Source of the DNA: Chrysoperla carnea
Lineage: Eukaryota; Arthropoda; Insecta; Neuroptera; Chrysopidae
Length of the DNA stretch: 64,000 bases
Assembly (NCBI RefSeq): GCF_905475395.1
Contig: NC_058342.1
Span: 22,912,640-22,976,639 of the forward strand
Direction of reading: 5' to 3'
Below the pieces are notes generated by a model. The model did not search any database. It saw nothing but the letters and a program-made list of their open reading frames with translations, and was not told the origin of the DNA. Shown here one piece after another: positions 35,073 through 47,170 of the stretch; positions within the stretch are counted from its first letter, which is position 1, and the number at the start of each line of letters is the position of its first letter. Made by a program: the position numbers and the translations under genes.

Positions 35073-38000
35073 CCAAATAAGAAATTGTAAATAAGCAATA
35101 GGATATTCAAGAAGTGATTTATTTATACTGCGACATAATTCAATATTCGTCTCGTAATTAAATTTTTTTTAACTTAAAAACGTGATTAGTATTATTAATT
35201 ACGAAATCAAAATTATATATAACGATTAATTCAAACATATTAGTTGTCGTGTAAATTGCGTGTTCATACCTTCAAAGGTTAACACAAACAAATTAATATA
35301 CTAAAACCTGTGAGCAGTAGAACTCCATCACTCAAATTATATTTCCCCCTTATTAAATATTTCTTATTACTGTAGGCAATAAGGTTGCAATTCTATGAAA
35401 AAATTTGACTTTTTTATGGGACCCGACCCAAAATGTTCGAATGAGTGTGTAGAACAAAATCATATTGATTAGAAGTTCGCTCAAGCTAATTCTGCTGAAA
35501 AATCATGAAATTTGAGAAAAAAGTCATTGGACCTTATATTTTGGGATATTCTAAGCATTTTTTGACTCATGGCATTTTTTCCTGAAACTCGCCGTTTTTG
35601 AGATACAGGTGATTGAAAAAAAAAAACAAAATTTAATTTTGATAAAAATTTGACATTATTGAAATTAACGATTCTTGTGTGGTTTCGATCAAATATTTGC
35701 TTGAAACTTGTTTTGCCTCATATTTTGGATGATTTTAAACAATTTTTGTCTCTTGTCTTAAAAAACGTTTACAATACCCCCAAAATATAAGCTTCACTGT
35801 TTTCTCAGATTTTTCCAACGAATATCGAACTATGGGGGTTTTACTCCTGAAAATCCTCTCTTAATTGCTGAAAGGAGCCCCTGCTTTTATAACATCGATC
35901 CGCCTGTTAAACAACAACCCTGTATACCAAATTTTACTTTTTTTAAACTAAATGTGGCAGCTAGAGTCCAAAGTTCGCGCGCTAGAGCTGCAAAAAAGTG
36001 GCGCTAAATAAATATATATTATACATCCTTGAAATATTTTTATAAAACACCCTCAAACCTCCCCGTTGACCTTTGATACAGTGCACAAGTTTATATTTTC
36101 GTGGAAATGTGACTAAAAAATGAATATAGTCTGCATTAGAGGTATTATCGTGACATAATTTACATTCTTGAAAAAAAAAATCAATTTTTTGTTTCAAAAT
36201 TGGTAGCATGTGTTTACACTCACAATCGTTGCAATATTTGTGTAAAAGGTGACATTTTTTCATTGAGATATACAGACCGGGAGATAATGACAGAAAATGT
36301 TCTCGCATTTTCTAATGCATGCCTTTTTAAGAATTAATAATCAATCCTAAAATATGAAAGATAGAGGAGTTATTGGCAGCTGCAGCTTGCACGTCATAAG
36401 GCCTTTTTCTAAAAAATTTTAGTGGTTTTCCGTGATATTATTATATTTCCTGCCTTTGTTACCTAAGGTAATGCAAATAAAGTCAAGCTTTAATAGTTGA
36501 TGGCATGCAATTCATAACGGCCGAATGGGCTCAAAGGGCTACCTACGTAAAATGAGAAAAAAATAGGACATTTCCGTGTTTTCAAAATGCATGCCGATGT
36601 TAAGCATTAAAATTTAACATCGGATAAAGACCCTCGTATGGCCAAAGGTGGAAAATTTTGGGAAAATGTTGTGATAATTCAACATTGAAAGTAAACTTAA
36701 ATTGATCGCATCTGTTTTCCAATAATGTACTACTAAAACCAGTCAGCTTCAACCAATCATATCCTCGCCGGGTAAAAAGGTTTGAGGGGGCGCCCACCCC
36801 CCTATCTTTAAAGAACATTTTCCCTACTATCAAGTTCAAATTTTTTCCCTACTGTCAAGTTCAAGTAAGAAAAAATTCTAAATACTCAACTTTGTCCTTT
36901 TAAACTTGTTTAATCACCTTAATTGAAAGGTGATTAAAAAAATAAGGGCGAGCGATTCAAATAATTCATTTGTGTAAGACATAGGTGTTAATCGTGATGA
37001 TAATTATCGCTCTGTTTATTTTCATAATTTATTAGCTGGATTTAATTTAACGCACTGCTTATCACAAATCGATTATTTTTATAAAACATAAATATATTCA
37101 AAATTTTTAATAACATCTTTATTTAATAACAAATAACCGTTAATATAGACCAATATAGGAACCGTTCTCAAAATGTTACACTTCCATGGCTTTTGCTTCC
37201 AGGGCAAATTTATCTTTGAAAAATTTGGACCCATTAATCTTGAGCTTTAGTTTGAGGAGAAAGTCCATATCATCAATTAATTTGAAATTCTACAATTTTT
37301 TTTTATAATCGTGACATGTTTTGATTAATATAGTCATCATCAAACTGTACTCAATTTAATAGATTTCCCTCAACCTTACAAACCTTATGGCGACGTAGAT
37401 CAAGCTCGTTTAGCTCGATAACGAACGTCCTTTGAAGCAATAAAAAAATTTTAGGACAAAGGCCCATTGCGGTAAATCAACATCCGCCATTTTTAGGATC
37501 TAAATATGTAAAAGTAAAGGTATCCTATTTTTGAAAAGCAACCAATTTATTTAGGGCTTACTTATGATTCTGTCACATGAATCTATCCAGATAAATAAAA
37601 AGAGGGTTCTTGAATTATTAAACTTACTTGGCTCCCGTCGGTCTCAGAATGAAAATTTCGTGTAATTTACTCACAAGGTATAGTTATCATCGAACATGGT
37701 TTTTAAATATAATATTTTACAATAATAATGTGAGATATTCGGAGTTAATATTTATACTTTTGATTACAAACAATTCTAAAGTAGAAAAAAATTTTCTACC
37801 GGGTAAAATAACTTACGCTTTACACCGTAAAATTAGTATAAAAGTACATGTACTTTTTGACGAATTGATGTATTTCATACATCGTTTCTACAAGATTTCA
37901 AGTTGGAGGAATATTTACGCCTTTGAATTAGGGCATATTTTAATCTGCTTAAGTATTAGTTATAATCATAGACTTATTAAATATAGACCGGCAATAAAAT

Positions 38001-41000
38001 ATGCCCAAATATTTTTCATGTAGATTGGTATCAGCTTATATTAAACTGAGATTTATAGATATTTGTCGAAGTCAACTATCTATGGTCCACAGTTCGATAA
38101 CAGTCTATTTTTTTTATGTATGTCTATTATTTTAATTTATGTTTTTGATGAACCCATTCAAAGTATTTGAATAAAAATGCTTCTTATCATATCTGAAAAA
38201 AAATATAACCTGAAAAAATTTTTTTGAAAGATATAAAATAATGTTAGTCTCCCACAAGAGTATCAAAAGTGTATGGATGTTAAAAAGAAATTGTAATATT
38301 GTACAAAATAGAAATTTTTGCTTGAATTTTATAATTAAAAGAATTTAGCATATAAAAAAAAAAAAAACGCCACCGAAAGATATCCGAATTGATTTCGTTT
38401 CGAATCGTTTTTGTCAGCTGTTTTTAGGGATATTAAATGTTTTTCGATTAGAAAAAAAAACAAAGGGTATTTAAAAAAATTTTTATGCCTATATAATAGC
38501 ATTTAAATAAACCAGTGTTAATTAATGTCTTAGCTTAGACACAATATGGAACAAAAAAATATTTTATCTCATAAATTGACCAACAGTTTTTACTTACAAC
38601 GCCTTACTGAAAATTTTCCGAAACACTGAAGGAAATGTATATTTGTTTCGTAAAGAGCTACTATTTGCTTTGTTTTAAATCTAATCATATCAATTTTAAT
38701 TAGGCCTAAATCTATTTAACAAAACAAAAACATAGGTTGTATTTCCTAAAAAAAAAAAAAAAAAAAAAAATATTTAAAAAAAAAAATGAAAAAAAATTTA
38801 AAATAGTCAAAAAAATTTGTGAAGTATGATGATGTATTCTAATTAATATTTTTATTAAAAAAGGCTGTATAATACAAATTTATTAAAAAAATAGTTATTT
38901 TAAAAAAAAAAAAACAAAAAATAAGAATGGAGCGTAAGGTTTGTGTCTTCCTCCAAATTCGAATTATATATGAAATTAAAATTTCCCTTCTGTTTGAAAA
39001 AAAAGATTTTTTTTCTTTTATTTCGACTTTTTTTTATAGGAATAAAAAAAAAATAAAAAACATGGGAAATATTCCCTAAAAAAAATTTTCAATTCACTAA
39101 AAATAAATTTCATGTATATTCTAAAATAGAAATTTCGAAAAATTAGTGTAAGTGTGATACCTAGAATATTTTTAAGAAAATATGGAGGTATGGATTCGTA
39201 CGCTTATGACCCGATATGTACATTATTTGTACAATTCAAATATATGAAATTTTCTTGTTTGGATTTTTAGTGAATTTTTGGGAATATTTTCTACTTTTTG
39301 CACAATTTTTTACTTCATAGATTTAACATTTTATTGAAATCAAGTACTGTAAAACTTTCTCAATTAATAAATATATTCATATTGTAAATTATTTTCTTTT
39401 TTATTTACATTTTTTTCCCATTTTCTTAAGGTTTCCAGACGTTCGTATTTATACGGACATGTTCGTATTTTTATTTCATTATATTATAAATATAATAAAG
39501 TATTGCGATCGAAGAAAAAATCGATATCGGGGTTTCAACGGAAATACCCGTTTTGAGAGTCCCTGATTCCAAAAAAGTGGTTTTTAAAAAATGTTGCGTC
39601 CGTCAGTATGTCGGTATGTCTGTTACCAAGTTGGAGCATTCAATTTTCAACCGATTTTTCTCAAACTCGGTACATAGGTTCAATTTGGTCATAATTCCAG
39701 ACAATTTTTTCATTTTTTCCCTAGGCATTTTTTCAAGGGTACTTCCCTCTAGGCCAAAGCAGGACTTTTTGAGTTTTAATAAAGGCTAATTAAAGCATTA
39801 TATTTTTTAAATAATACTAATGAAATTTTTTGACTAACTACATAAGACAAATTATAAACATTATCATATTATTATTCCAGACAGTTTCGGTAGTGGCTAA
39901 TTAAAGGATAGTCATCACCGACTGACATCTTCAAAAAGATGTCTGTTTCCATAATGCCACAGGTCACAAGTGCACTTGTTGAAAATGAATTAGTTGGTTT
40001 TATACTTGTGGGTAGTACACATTTAAAAAATAAGCTAGTGTAGCGCTACTTTCTCATAAATTGACAGTGAGACATTCAGGCTACCTTAGTCATATTGGAT
40101 TTTAACGCTAAGATGTCAGCGCCACGAGTTAAAAAAATGTAAACCATTCTCGTTACAATCAGCTATTTCTATGATTAAAGAGACAAGAGATATATGCTTT
40201 AATATACATTTTAACGTGCTGTGCTATATTTGGTGTTCTGACAATAGTTCTTTTTTCTATCGCTAGATAGAGTCTTTCTTAGCATTAAAGTCCAAAATAT
40301 ATACAACTCTATATAAAATGCATTATGAACATATATGCAATTATTGATGTACGCATTAGTTCCCAAAGCTGCTATATAGAAACGCCACCAGTATCGAATC
40401 CAAACCACTGGCCAATAATTAATTAATTCATTCATTCATTAATAATTAATTCTTATTTCAGCAAATATTATTATCAATCAATTAAAATTATTTATTAACT
40501 TAATGAAAATATAAATAGAATTTATACAAATTTCAAAGTTGTTTATTTATTTTAAATTTTCTACTTATACCACTCGACATATGTGGCGCTATCTAGTGTT
40601 TAATAATGTAACTAAAACATTTTCATTAAGAGACTTATGATTTTGTCAGAAGTTAGATGACTTGTATATATAATATGACTGTGAGTTAGATAAACGATAT
40701 AGTTATGGTTAAGTTTCAGATATATAGTTAAGTTTCAGGTAAGGCAGGTTAAGTTTACGATTTTGAAGTGTCGTTTTTTTTTGAGCGATATTATCTGTTA
40801 ACCCTTCATTTATTTCCAAAAATATAGCGATGTATAGTGAAAAATCGAAGAAATTTTAAAAATAAGGTAAGTTTAAATTAAGGCTTTGTAATTTAGCGAC
40901 TAAGGGTGGTTTGGAGCTCCATATTCGTTGGGGTTTTTTTCGTCTAGGCGTTTTCTTAGTATTTTGAACCACTGATTTTTAATTTGGAATGCTACACTTC

Positions 41001-41096
41001 CAAAGGTTAAAACAAAATTTTTTATTAACGAATGGATGGTATTTTTTCATATTTTATACGAACCAAAGTGTTACATCGGGGATTAATCTTTTTTTA
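35073..41096. other. Gene-less 6-kb stretch
   Basis: There is no gene I can support. The largest frame, 131 codons at 37628-38023 (+), begins at a non-ATG codon and resembles no family. 36030-36115 is a dispersed repeat also at 900-1010 and 57040-57135. 36908-36937 is a hairpin (TTTAATCACCTT / AAGGTGATTAAA). About 38747-38770 is a long A run. 39928-39946 is a small hairpin (GACATCTT / AAGATGTC). AGTTCTTTTTTCTAT with TCTTTCTTAGCATTAAA near 40247-40290 recurs at about 47222-47260. Confidence 0.45.
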
Positions 41097-41255
41097 TTTG
41101 AAGTTTGTGATAAAACATTTACAAACAGAAACGAATTCATATAATGGAGAAAAACGAATTCATATAATCGAACCCATACTGGAGAATTCAAACGTTTTTA
41201 CTGTGAAAGTTGTGATAAAACATTTATCAATAAAATCATTTTTATTCGACATAAA
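41097..41255 (+). pseudogene. C2H2 zinc-finger gene relic
   Basis: One reading frame gives pieces of two C2H2 fingers. The first is FEVCDKTFTNRNEFI; it is cut by a stop (TAA at 41142-41144) and has lost its first cysteine and histidines. The second is THTGEFKRFYCESC followed by DKTFINKIIFIRHK, with an eroded linker. The spacing Cys-x2-Cys and the DKTF core are those of the zinc-finger pseudogene at 45356-46798, so the two probably share an ancestor. Homology stops where a CCCTGGTG-ended repeat begins at 41256. The remains are far too decayed to be functional. Confidence 0.7.
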
Positions 41256-41340
41256 CCCTGGTGAAAAAAATATTTGAAGAAAGAATAAGTCTTAGTAAGT
41301 CTTAAAAACTCTTAAAAAGTTTTAGAAACTTTAAATTTAT
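41256..41340. mobile_element. Solo end of a CCTGGTG-ended MITE
   Basis: CCCTGGTGAAAAAAATATTT continues GAAGAAAGAATAAG, the same terminus as the element at 41678-41877. Only this end is evident. It truncates the zinc-finger relic. Confidence 0.5.
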
Positions 41341-41472
41341 AACCCAAGATTTTAATTTTTCTGGATTTTTTGAATTCCTTATACTAATAAGTAAAGTTAA
41401 GTTTACCAGTTGAAACCTTCCCCAAATGTTTTAATGTCCTCTGTATATGTTATATTTATCAAGGTAAACTAA

Positions 41473-41677
41473 TTTTAATCCCAAGTTTGCAACGTCTAGA
41501 AATATTGATGATACGAACAAAATTTTGGTAAAGGTGTTCATAAAATCACCTAATTAGTCAATTTTCGGTTGACCGTCCATCAACCGGAATTCAAAAACGA
41601 AAGGAGATATCAAGCTGAAATTATTATAGCGTGCTCAGAGCATAAAAAGTAAGTTTGAGTTCGTAAATTAGCAACAT
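41473..41677 (+). mobile_element. Family X repeat, truncated 5' part
   Basis: It runs from TTTAATCCCAAGTTTGCAAC through AGATATCAAGCTGAAATT to TTCGTAAATTAGCAACAT, then is cut by the CCTGGTG-ended MITE. The remainder of the family X sequence does not resume afterwards. Confidence 0.6.
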
Positions 41678-41877
41678 CCTGGTGGAAAAAATATTTGAAG
41701 AAAGAATAAGAAATTCTGAAAAAGTCTTAGGAACTTTGAATTTCTCAACGTTTTCGGACTAGTCTAATTCAGAGTTATTCAGAGTTCTTAATACTTTTTT
41801 AAAGTTTCTAAGACTTTTTCAGAGTTTCCTAAGACTTATTAAGACTTATTCTTTTTTCAAATATTTTTTCCACCAGG
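41678..41877. mobile_element. CCTGGTGG-ended hairpin MITE
   Basis: The left end CCTGGTGGAAAAAATATTTG continues AAGAAAGAATAAG. The right end is CTTATTCTTTTTTCAAATAT followed by TTTTTCCACCAGG. Inner stretches (AAAAGTCTTAGGAACTTTGA / AAAGTTTCTAAGACTTTTTC) also pair, so the 200 bp folds almost end to end. Confidence 0.65.
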
Positions 41878-42117
41878 GTCCGGCCCAAATAGCAGAATAA
41901 TTATTTAAAAAGTTAGCCACCCACCCAAGGGGGTGTGACAGGGGATAACATTTTGTAAGAAAATACAACATTTTTGAATATACTACTTTAAAACATTAAA
42001 AAAATTGTTGCCTATAGAATGCTAAATTGTCAGCAAATATCATGGGCTACATTTTATTTTCTAAAAAATTAGAGTTTCGTTCCAAAAAAAAATAAATAAA
42101 ACCCATGAAATTGTGAA

Positions 42118-42230
42118 CAAAAAGGGAAGTGAAGGCTATATTGCGGTAGTCCTTTTTTTAAGTAAAATTGCCCAGCGAACATGACATTCATTGACTGTTA
42201 GACGGTACGAAGTTCTCCGGATCAGCTAGT
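42118..42230 (+). mobile_element. Helitron-like 3' part
   Basis: AAGGGAAGTGAAGGCTATAT and TAGTCCTTTTT are followed by an end reading TCTCCGGATCAGCTAGT at 42230. The GGGAAGTGAAGGCTAT and TAGTC words recur in the element ending at 56425. The 5' limit is unknown. Confidence 0.45.
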
Positions 42231-42713
42231 TATTAATTTAAAAAAACAGACTCTAAAAATAGTTATTGAATAGATTTGTCTATTTAACATTAGCATGAAA
42301 ATGGTAAGCTATCGTACTCATATATATATAACTCTGCTTGGTTATAATCATAGATTTATAACATTTAGATACAGGATCTAAATGCCATAAAATAAAATTT
42401 ATGGCGTAAAGCAGCGCCTCAGAATGAGTACCTGAGAACTAAATAAAACCATTCAACGCATGCTCTATGTTCATTAGTGTAGGATTATAGTACATGTTTT
42501 ATATAACAGATGGCTGAACTATTCGTAATCATTTTATATGTTGTATAACATGGAGGTTATAAAGAAGGAGAACGGTCGCTATAGAAAATATTGTCCCCAA
42601 AATATGGACAAAATAAGTGAGGCGCTGGGATCGCTAAGTTGTCTCATTAAAAGCGGGCTGTTGTGCGCTAATTTCAAATTACTGGAGTAAATCTAAGCAA
42701 AAAAAGGCAGTTA

Positions 42714-44699
42714 TATGGATTAAAAGTTCGAGCAACGAAACTTTGGGGTTTTTCTTTTCACATCAAAATAAGTATTTTTTGAAATTTTTTACTTTCCCGG
42801 AGTGGTGCAACATGTTTAAAAAACAAAATGGCGTCAAAAATGAAATTTTTTTCAGAAATTTTATCATTTTTATTTTATATTCGCAAAAGGAGGCATCGGT
42901 GCATATCCAAATTTGGTAGGTTTGTAGTCCATGTTAAGAACTACTCCTCATAATTTTTTGGTGGGGTTTCGTCCCTTCCCCTCCCAGTTATATATATATG
43001 TATACATACATATGGTAAAACAGTTCATTTGACTATAACTTGAAAAATATTCGATTGATTTTAATGAAACTAATATCAATAGTAGATTTTATTACTTACA
43101 ACTTTCGGTTAAAATTTTAGCGAAATCCGTTAAATAGTTCGGCCAAAATTTCCAATTTAGGGAATTGTTTAAAATGGCTGCCATTTTATGCCATTTTGTC
43201 CTACGAGGTTAAATTTTTTTTTAAATTGTAGCATTTTTTATTATCTTTCGATTTTATAATAAGTAGCTTACCCGTAAAATGACTCCTTGATCCATATTTT
43301 TGCGAAAAACGGAAAATTTAACACTTTCTGGAAATAATTGTTTGGGGGGTGTATGGGCTGGCTTTGGGGGGTGTTTTTTGCTTTGGCATGAGAAAACTAT
43401 TTTTAAAAGAGGTCTATATGGTTTAAAGCAAAATTTTTAAGTTTTAACCCCCGCGCTGTAAGGGGGAAGGGGTGTATGAAATAAATGTATCTTAAAAGAT
43501 TTTAAAAAGAGGTCAAAATAGCTTAAAATGCTGAAGTAACCCAAAATTTTAGATGCTTTTATTAATATAGCACTTTTTACAACATCCACCCCTTCCCCTC
43601 CCGCTTTCATATTTTTTGCAAATTCAAAATTTTTATGACGTATAAAGGGGTTTTGGGGGTCGCTGATCTCGAACTTTTGGCCCAAATAAGTACACCCTCT
43701 AAAAATATTACAATTGTTTTTGATAATCTATTGCAAAATTCGAGATCAGCGACCCCAAAAACCCCTTTATACGTCATACAAATTTTGCATTTGCAAAAAA
43801 TATGAAAGCGGGAGGGGAAGGGGTGGATGTTGTAAAAAGTGCTATATTAATAAAAACATCTAAAGTTTTGGGTTACTTTAGCATTTTAAACAATTTTGAC
43901 CTCTTTTTAAAATCTTTTAAGATACATTTATTTCATACACCCCTTCCCCCTAACAGCGCGGGGGTTAAAACTTAAATATTTTGCTTTAAACCATAAAGAC
44001 CTCTTTTAAAAATAGTTTTCTGAAGCCAAAGCAAAATACACCCCCCAAAGCCAGTCCATACACCCCCCAAACAATTATTTCCAGAAAGTGTTAAATTTTC
44101 CGTTTTTCGCAAAATTATGGATCAAGGAGTCATTTTACGGGTAAGCCACTTTTTATAAAATCGAAAGATAATAAAAAATGCTACAATTTAAAAAAAAATT
44201 TAACCTCGTAGGACAAAATGGCATAAAATGGCAGCCATTTTAAACAATTCCCTAAATTGGAAATTTTGGCCGAACTATTTAACGGATTTCGCTAAAATTT
44301 TAACCGAAAGTTGTAAGTAATAAAATCTACTATTGATATTAGTTTCATTAAAATCAATCGAATATTTTTCAAGTTATAGTCAAATGAACTGTTTTACCAT
44401 ATGTATGTATACATATATATATAACTGGGAGGGGAAGGGACGAAACCCCACCAAAAAATTATGAGGAGTAGTTCTTAACATGGACTACAAACCTACCAAA
44501 TTTGGATATGCACCGATGCCTCCTTTTGGGAATATAAAATAAAAATGATAAAATTTCTGAAAAAAAATTTCATTTTTGACGCCATTTTGTTTTTTAAACA
44601 TGTTGCACCACTCCGGGAAAGTAAAAAATTTCAAAAAATACTTATTTTGATGTGAAAAGAAAAACCCCAAAGTTTCGTTGCTCGAACTTTTAATCCATA
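42714..44699. repeat. Giant fold-back palindrome, two arms of about 965 bp
   Basis: Arm 1 (42714-43678) starts TATGGATTAAAAGTTCGAGC. Arm 2 (43734-44699) ends GCTCGAACTTTTAATCCATA. Matching words are found all along, for example AAAATGGCTGCCATTTTATG, ATTTTACGGGTAAG and its complement, and GAGATCAGCGACC. The loop is about 55 bp. The arms differ at scattered bases and small indels, so they are not one sequence read twice without change. The interior has no recognisable protein. I could not find a target duplication, so a fold-back transposon and an inverted segmental duplication both remain possible. Confidence 0.85.
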
Positions 44700-45000
44700 C
44701 ACAAGGCGTAATTTCACTCTACTAAATGATCTATCAACGTTTACTATACGTGTATATAATATCATTCAAAGGAAATCAAAAAGCAAATAATGAAATTATT
44801 ATTTATTATTATTATTATTTACTAATGAATAAATTATAAATTATCTATTCTACTTTATAAATTTTTCTATACTACTTGAATGGTACTAACTTCATCTACT
44901 TGTACTCATAAACAGCTAACTTCGCAGATACTACTTACCGACGACAACGCGGCTTGTGGCTGAAAAATGAACTATAAATTATACAAATTGTAAGGACAGA

Positions 45001-45020
45001 CGCGCTAATGCTTTAGCGCG
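45001..45020. repeat. Perfect 8-bp stem hairpin
   Basis: CGCGCTAA / TTAGCGCG with a four-base loop lies directly beside the left target duplication of the MITE that follows. Confidence 0.6.
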
Positions 45021-45028
45021 TAGCGATC

Positions 45029-45284
45029 TATGGAGTGTAGAGTAAAAGGAGAATCATCTCTTATGACTGTTTGACCAAAAAAGTGTCCACAAAAAGCTGT
45101 TAGATTATAGTTCCAAAACCAACTAAAAAGGCGCTGATGACCACTGATGACTGATGGTTCATATTCATATATATATTCATTCAAATGCCGTCATCAGCTT
45201 ACGGCAGCGCCACTACAATTTCACATGACTTTATGGACACTTCTAATATACAGAGAGAGTGCTCCTTTTACTCTACACTCCATA
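45029..45284. mobile_element. MITE with 8-bp target duplication
   Basis: The terminal inverted repeats TATGGAGTGTAGAGTAAAAG and CTTTTACTCTACACTCCATA are flanked by TAGCGATC on both sides (45021-45028 and 45285-45292). An 8-bp duplication points to hAT- or P-type transposition. Inner arms also pair (CATAAAGTCATG region against the left side). It lies 72 bp upstream of the zinc-finger pseudogene start. Confidence 0.7.
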
Positions 45285-45355
45285 TAGCGATCGTTCTCCT
45301 TCTCTCTAACCTCCATGCAACGTTCCATGTTTGACATTTACTAAATTAAAAAATA

Positions 45356-46798
45356 ATGTCTAATTATTTAATAACATTTGTTGATGTAAATAATATAAAA
45401 TTAATTAAACAAGAGGATGTCAAAACAGAACCAGAATTATTTAATAATGAAAATAAAACAAGAATTAATTGAAGATGATAAAATAAAAATTGAACAAAAA
45501 TTAAATATTAGTGAAAATGTTAAAATGAAACAAGAATTAATCGATAATGATAAAATTAGACAAAAAATAATTGAAAATGATAAAATTATCAGTGCAAATA
45601 TTAAAATTAAAGAAGAATTAATTGAATGTGATAAAATTAATGAAGAATTAAACACAGAATTAATAATTAAAGAAGAAAATATTGATGGAACATTAGAAGG
45701 GATATGTTCTAATGATCAAACATTTACAGAGCAAAACAATTTAGTTGAACATAAGGAAAATTATAGCAAGAAAAAGCGTTTTTCATGTGATGTGTGTGAC
45801 AAAAATTTTACAAGTGGTAGCAGTTTAGTTACACATAAAAGAACTCATACTGGCGAAAAACCATTTTCATGTGATGTTTGCAATAAAATATTTATCGACA
45901 AATCACGTCTAACTAGACATAAAACAGTTCATAGTGGAGAAAAACTGTACTCATGTGATAAATGTGATAAAAAATTAGACAGAAAGGAAATTTGTATGAA
46001 CTTCAACGAATTCATAGTGGAGAAAAACCTTTTCGATGTGATATTTGTAATAAAACATTTTCACATAAATACACTTTAGTTACACATCAACGAAGACATA
46101 CTGGAGAAAAGCCATTTTCCTGTGATGCTTGTGATAAAACAATTTGGCATCGAAGCCATATGGTTGAACATAAACGAATTCATAATGAATAAAAGCCATT
46201 TCCTTGTGATATTTGTGATAAAACATTTCCATGTTACGGTTTAGTTCACCACAAACGTAGTCATGTAAGAAAATGTTTATTTTGTGATGTTTGCGATCAA
46301 GTATTTATCGAGAAATTCGATTTAGTTAAACATAAACGGATTCAAGGAGGAAAATCAAATGAAAAACCCATATCATGTGATGTATGTGACAAGAAATTTA
46401 AATGGAAAACTAATTTATTTGAACATAAACGAGTTCATACTGGAGAAAAACCCTTTTCTTGTGATATTTGTGAGAAAACATTTTCCCATAAATATAGTTT
46501 AGTTGTACATAAACGTATTCATGCTGGAGAAAAACCTTTTTCATGCGATGTTTGTGAAAAGAAATTTGTTAAGAGTTCCGATTTGGTACAACATAAACAT
46601 GGTCATACTCAAGAAAAACCTTTTTCATGTAATATTTGTGATAAACCATTTAAGTGTCGAAGCAACTTAACTGTACATAAACGAATTCATACGAGAGAAA
46701 AACCATTTTCGTGTGATATTTGTAAGAAAACATTTATCTCTCGAAGTTATTTAAGCAAACATAAACATTTTCATACTACAGGAAAACGAGTAAAATAG
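45356..46798 (+). pseudogene. Polydactyl C2H2 zinc-finger gene, frameshifted, with an internal stop
   Basis: This is an intronless DNA-binding zinc-finger protein in decay. The likely start is ATG at 45356. That frame gives MSNYLITFVDVN and then KLIKQEDVKTEPE, a typical zinc-finger N-terminus. Near 45446 the sense moves to another frame, which carries a repeated KQELIE-DDKIK-like motif four times; IKQE, MKQE and IKEE fit the sumoylation consensus. Then come two intact fingers (CDVCDKNF..., CDVCNKIF...). A second shift near 45985, inside finger 3, restores the first frame. It runs open to 46798 except for TAA at 46190-46192, where the GEKP linker glutamate is expected. About twelve finger units are visible. 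Finger 3 is broken, finger 6 is one residue short, finger 7 has lost its last histidine, and the rest look intact. The strong retention suggests recent inactivation; sequencing errors could mimic it. Confidence 0.85.
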
Positions 46799-46919
46799 CT
46801 TTAAATGATTTTATATGAGAAAATAGGTCTTTTTGCGTCATTTTTAGATTGTTGTATTAACGTCAAAACTCAATAATATTTTTAGATATTAACTACGGTA
46901 CGGTATGCAATATACAATA

Positions 46920-47170
46920 ATAGATTGATACCCGCCCGCTTCACTGGGCTTAAAAGTAAAAACCACCGCTTTATAGCCTCCTGATATACACAGTTTTCAA
47001 TTTTGTTAAATGTAAAATAGTCATAAATCATTAAGTATATCAGAATAGTTGGCCATGATTTGTTTGACATTTACTATTGCTGTACAGTTTCATTTAAAAC
47101 CATTCGCTAGTTTTAGCAAGTGTAACAAACAAACAAACATGCTTACTTTCACATTTATAATATATAGGGA
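46920..47170 (-). mobile_element. Short Helitron-like element
   Basis: Read on the - strand, it starts TCCCTATATATTATAAATGT with GAAAG, the usual 5' end of insect mini-Helitrons. It contains GTTTGTTTGTTTGTTACAC and ends AGCCCAGTGAAGCGGGCGGG, TATCAAT and CTAT. The stem GCCC...GGGC precedes the terminus. The terminal tetranucleotide is CTAT, not CTAG, so it may be mutated. Length is 251 bp. Confidence 0.5.

Noticed and set aside
37628..38023. 131-codon open frame on the + strand
   Set aside because: It opens at a non-ATG codon, has no domain or motif, and its composition equals the AT-rich surroundings.
41032..41277. 81-codon frame at the zinc-finger relic
   Set aside because: It is an out-of-frame shadow; the real homology is in another frame, with a stop.
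43437..43685. Open frame inside the large palindrome
   Set aside because: The mirrored arm does not keep it open, so selection on a protein is not supported.
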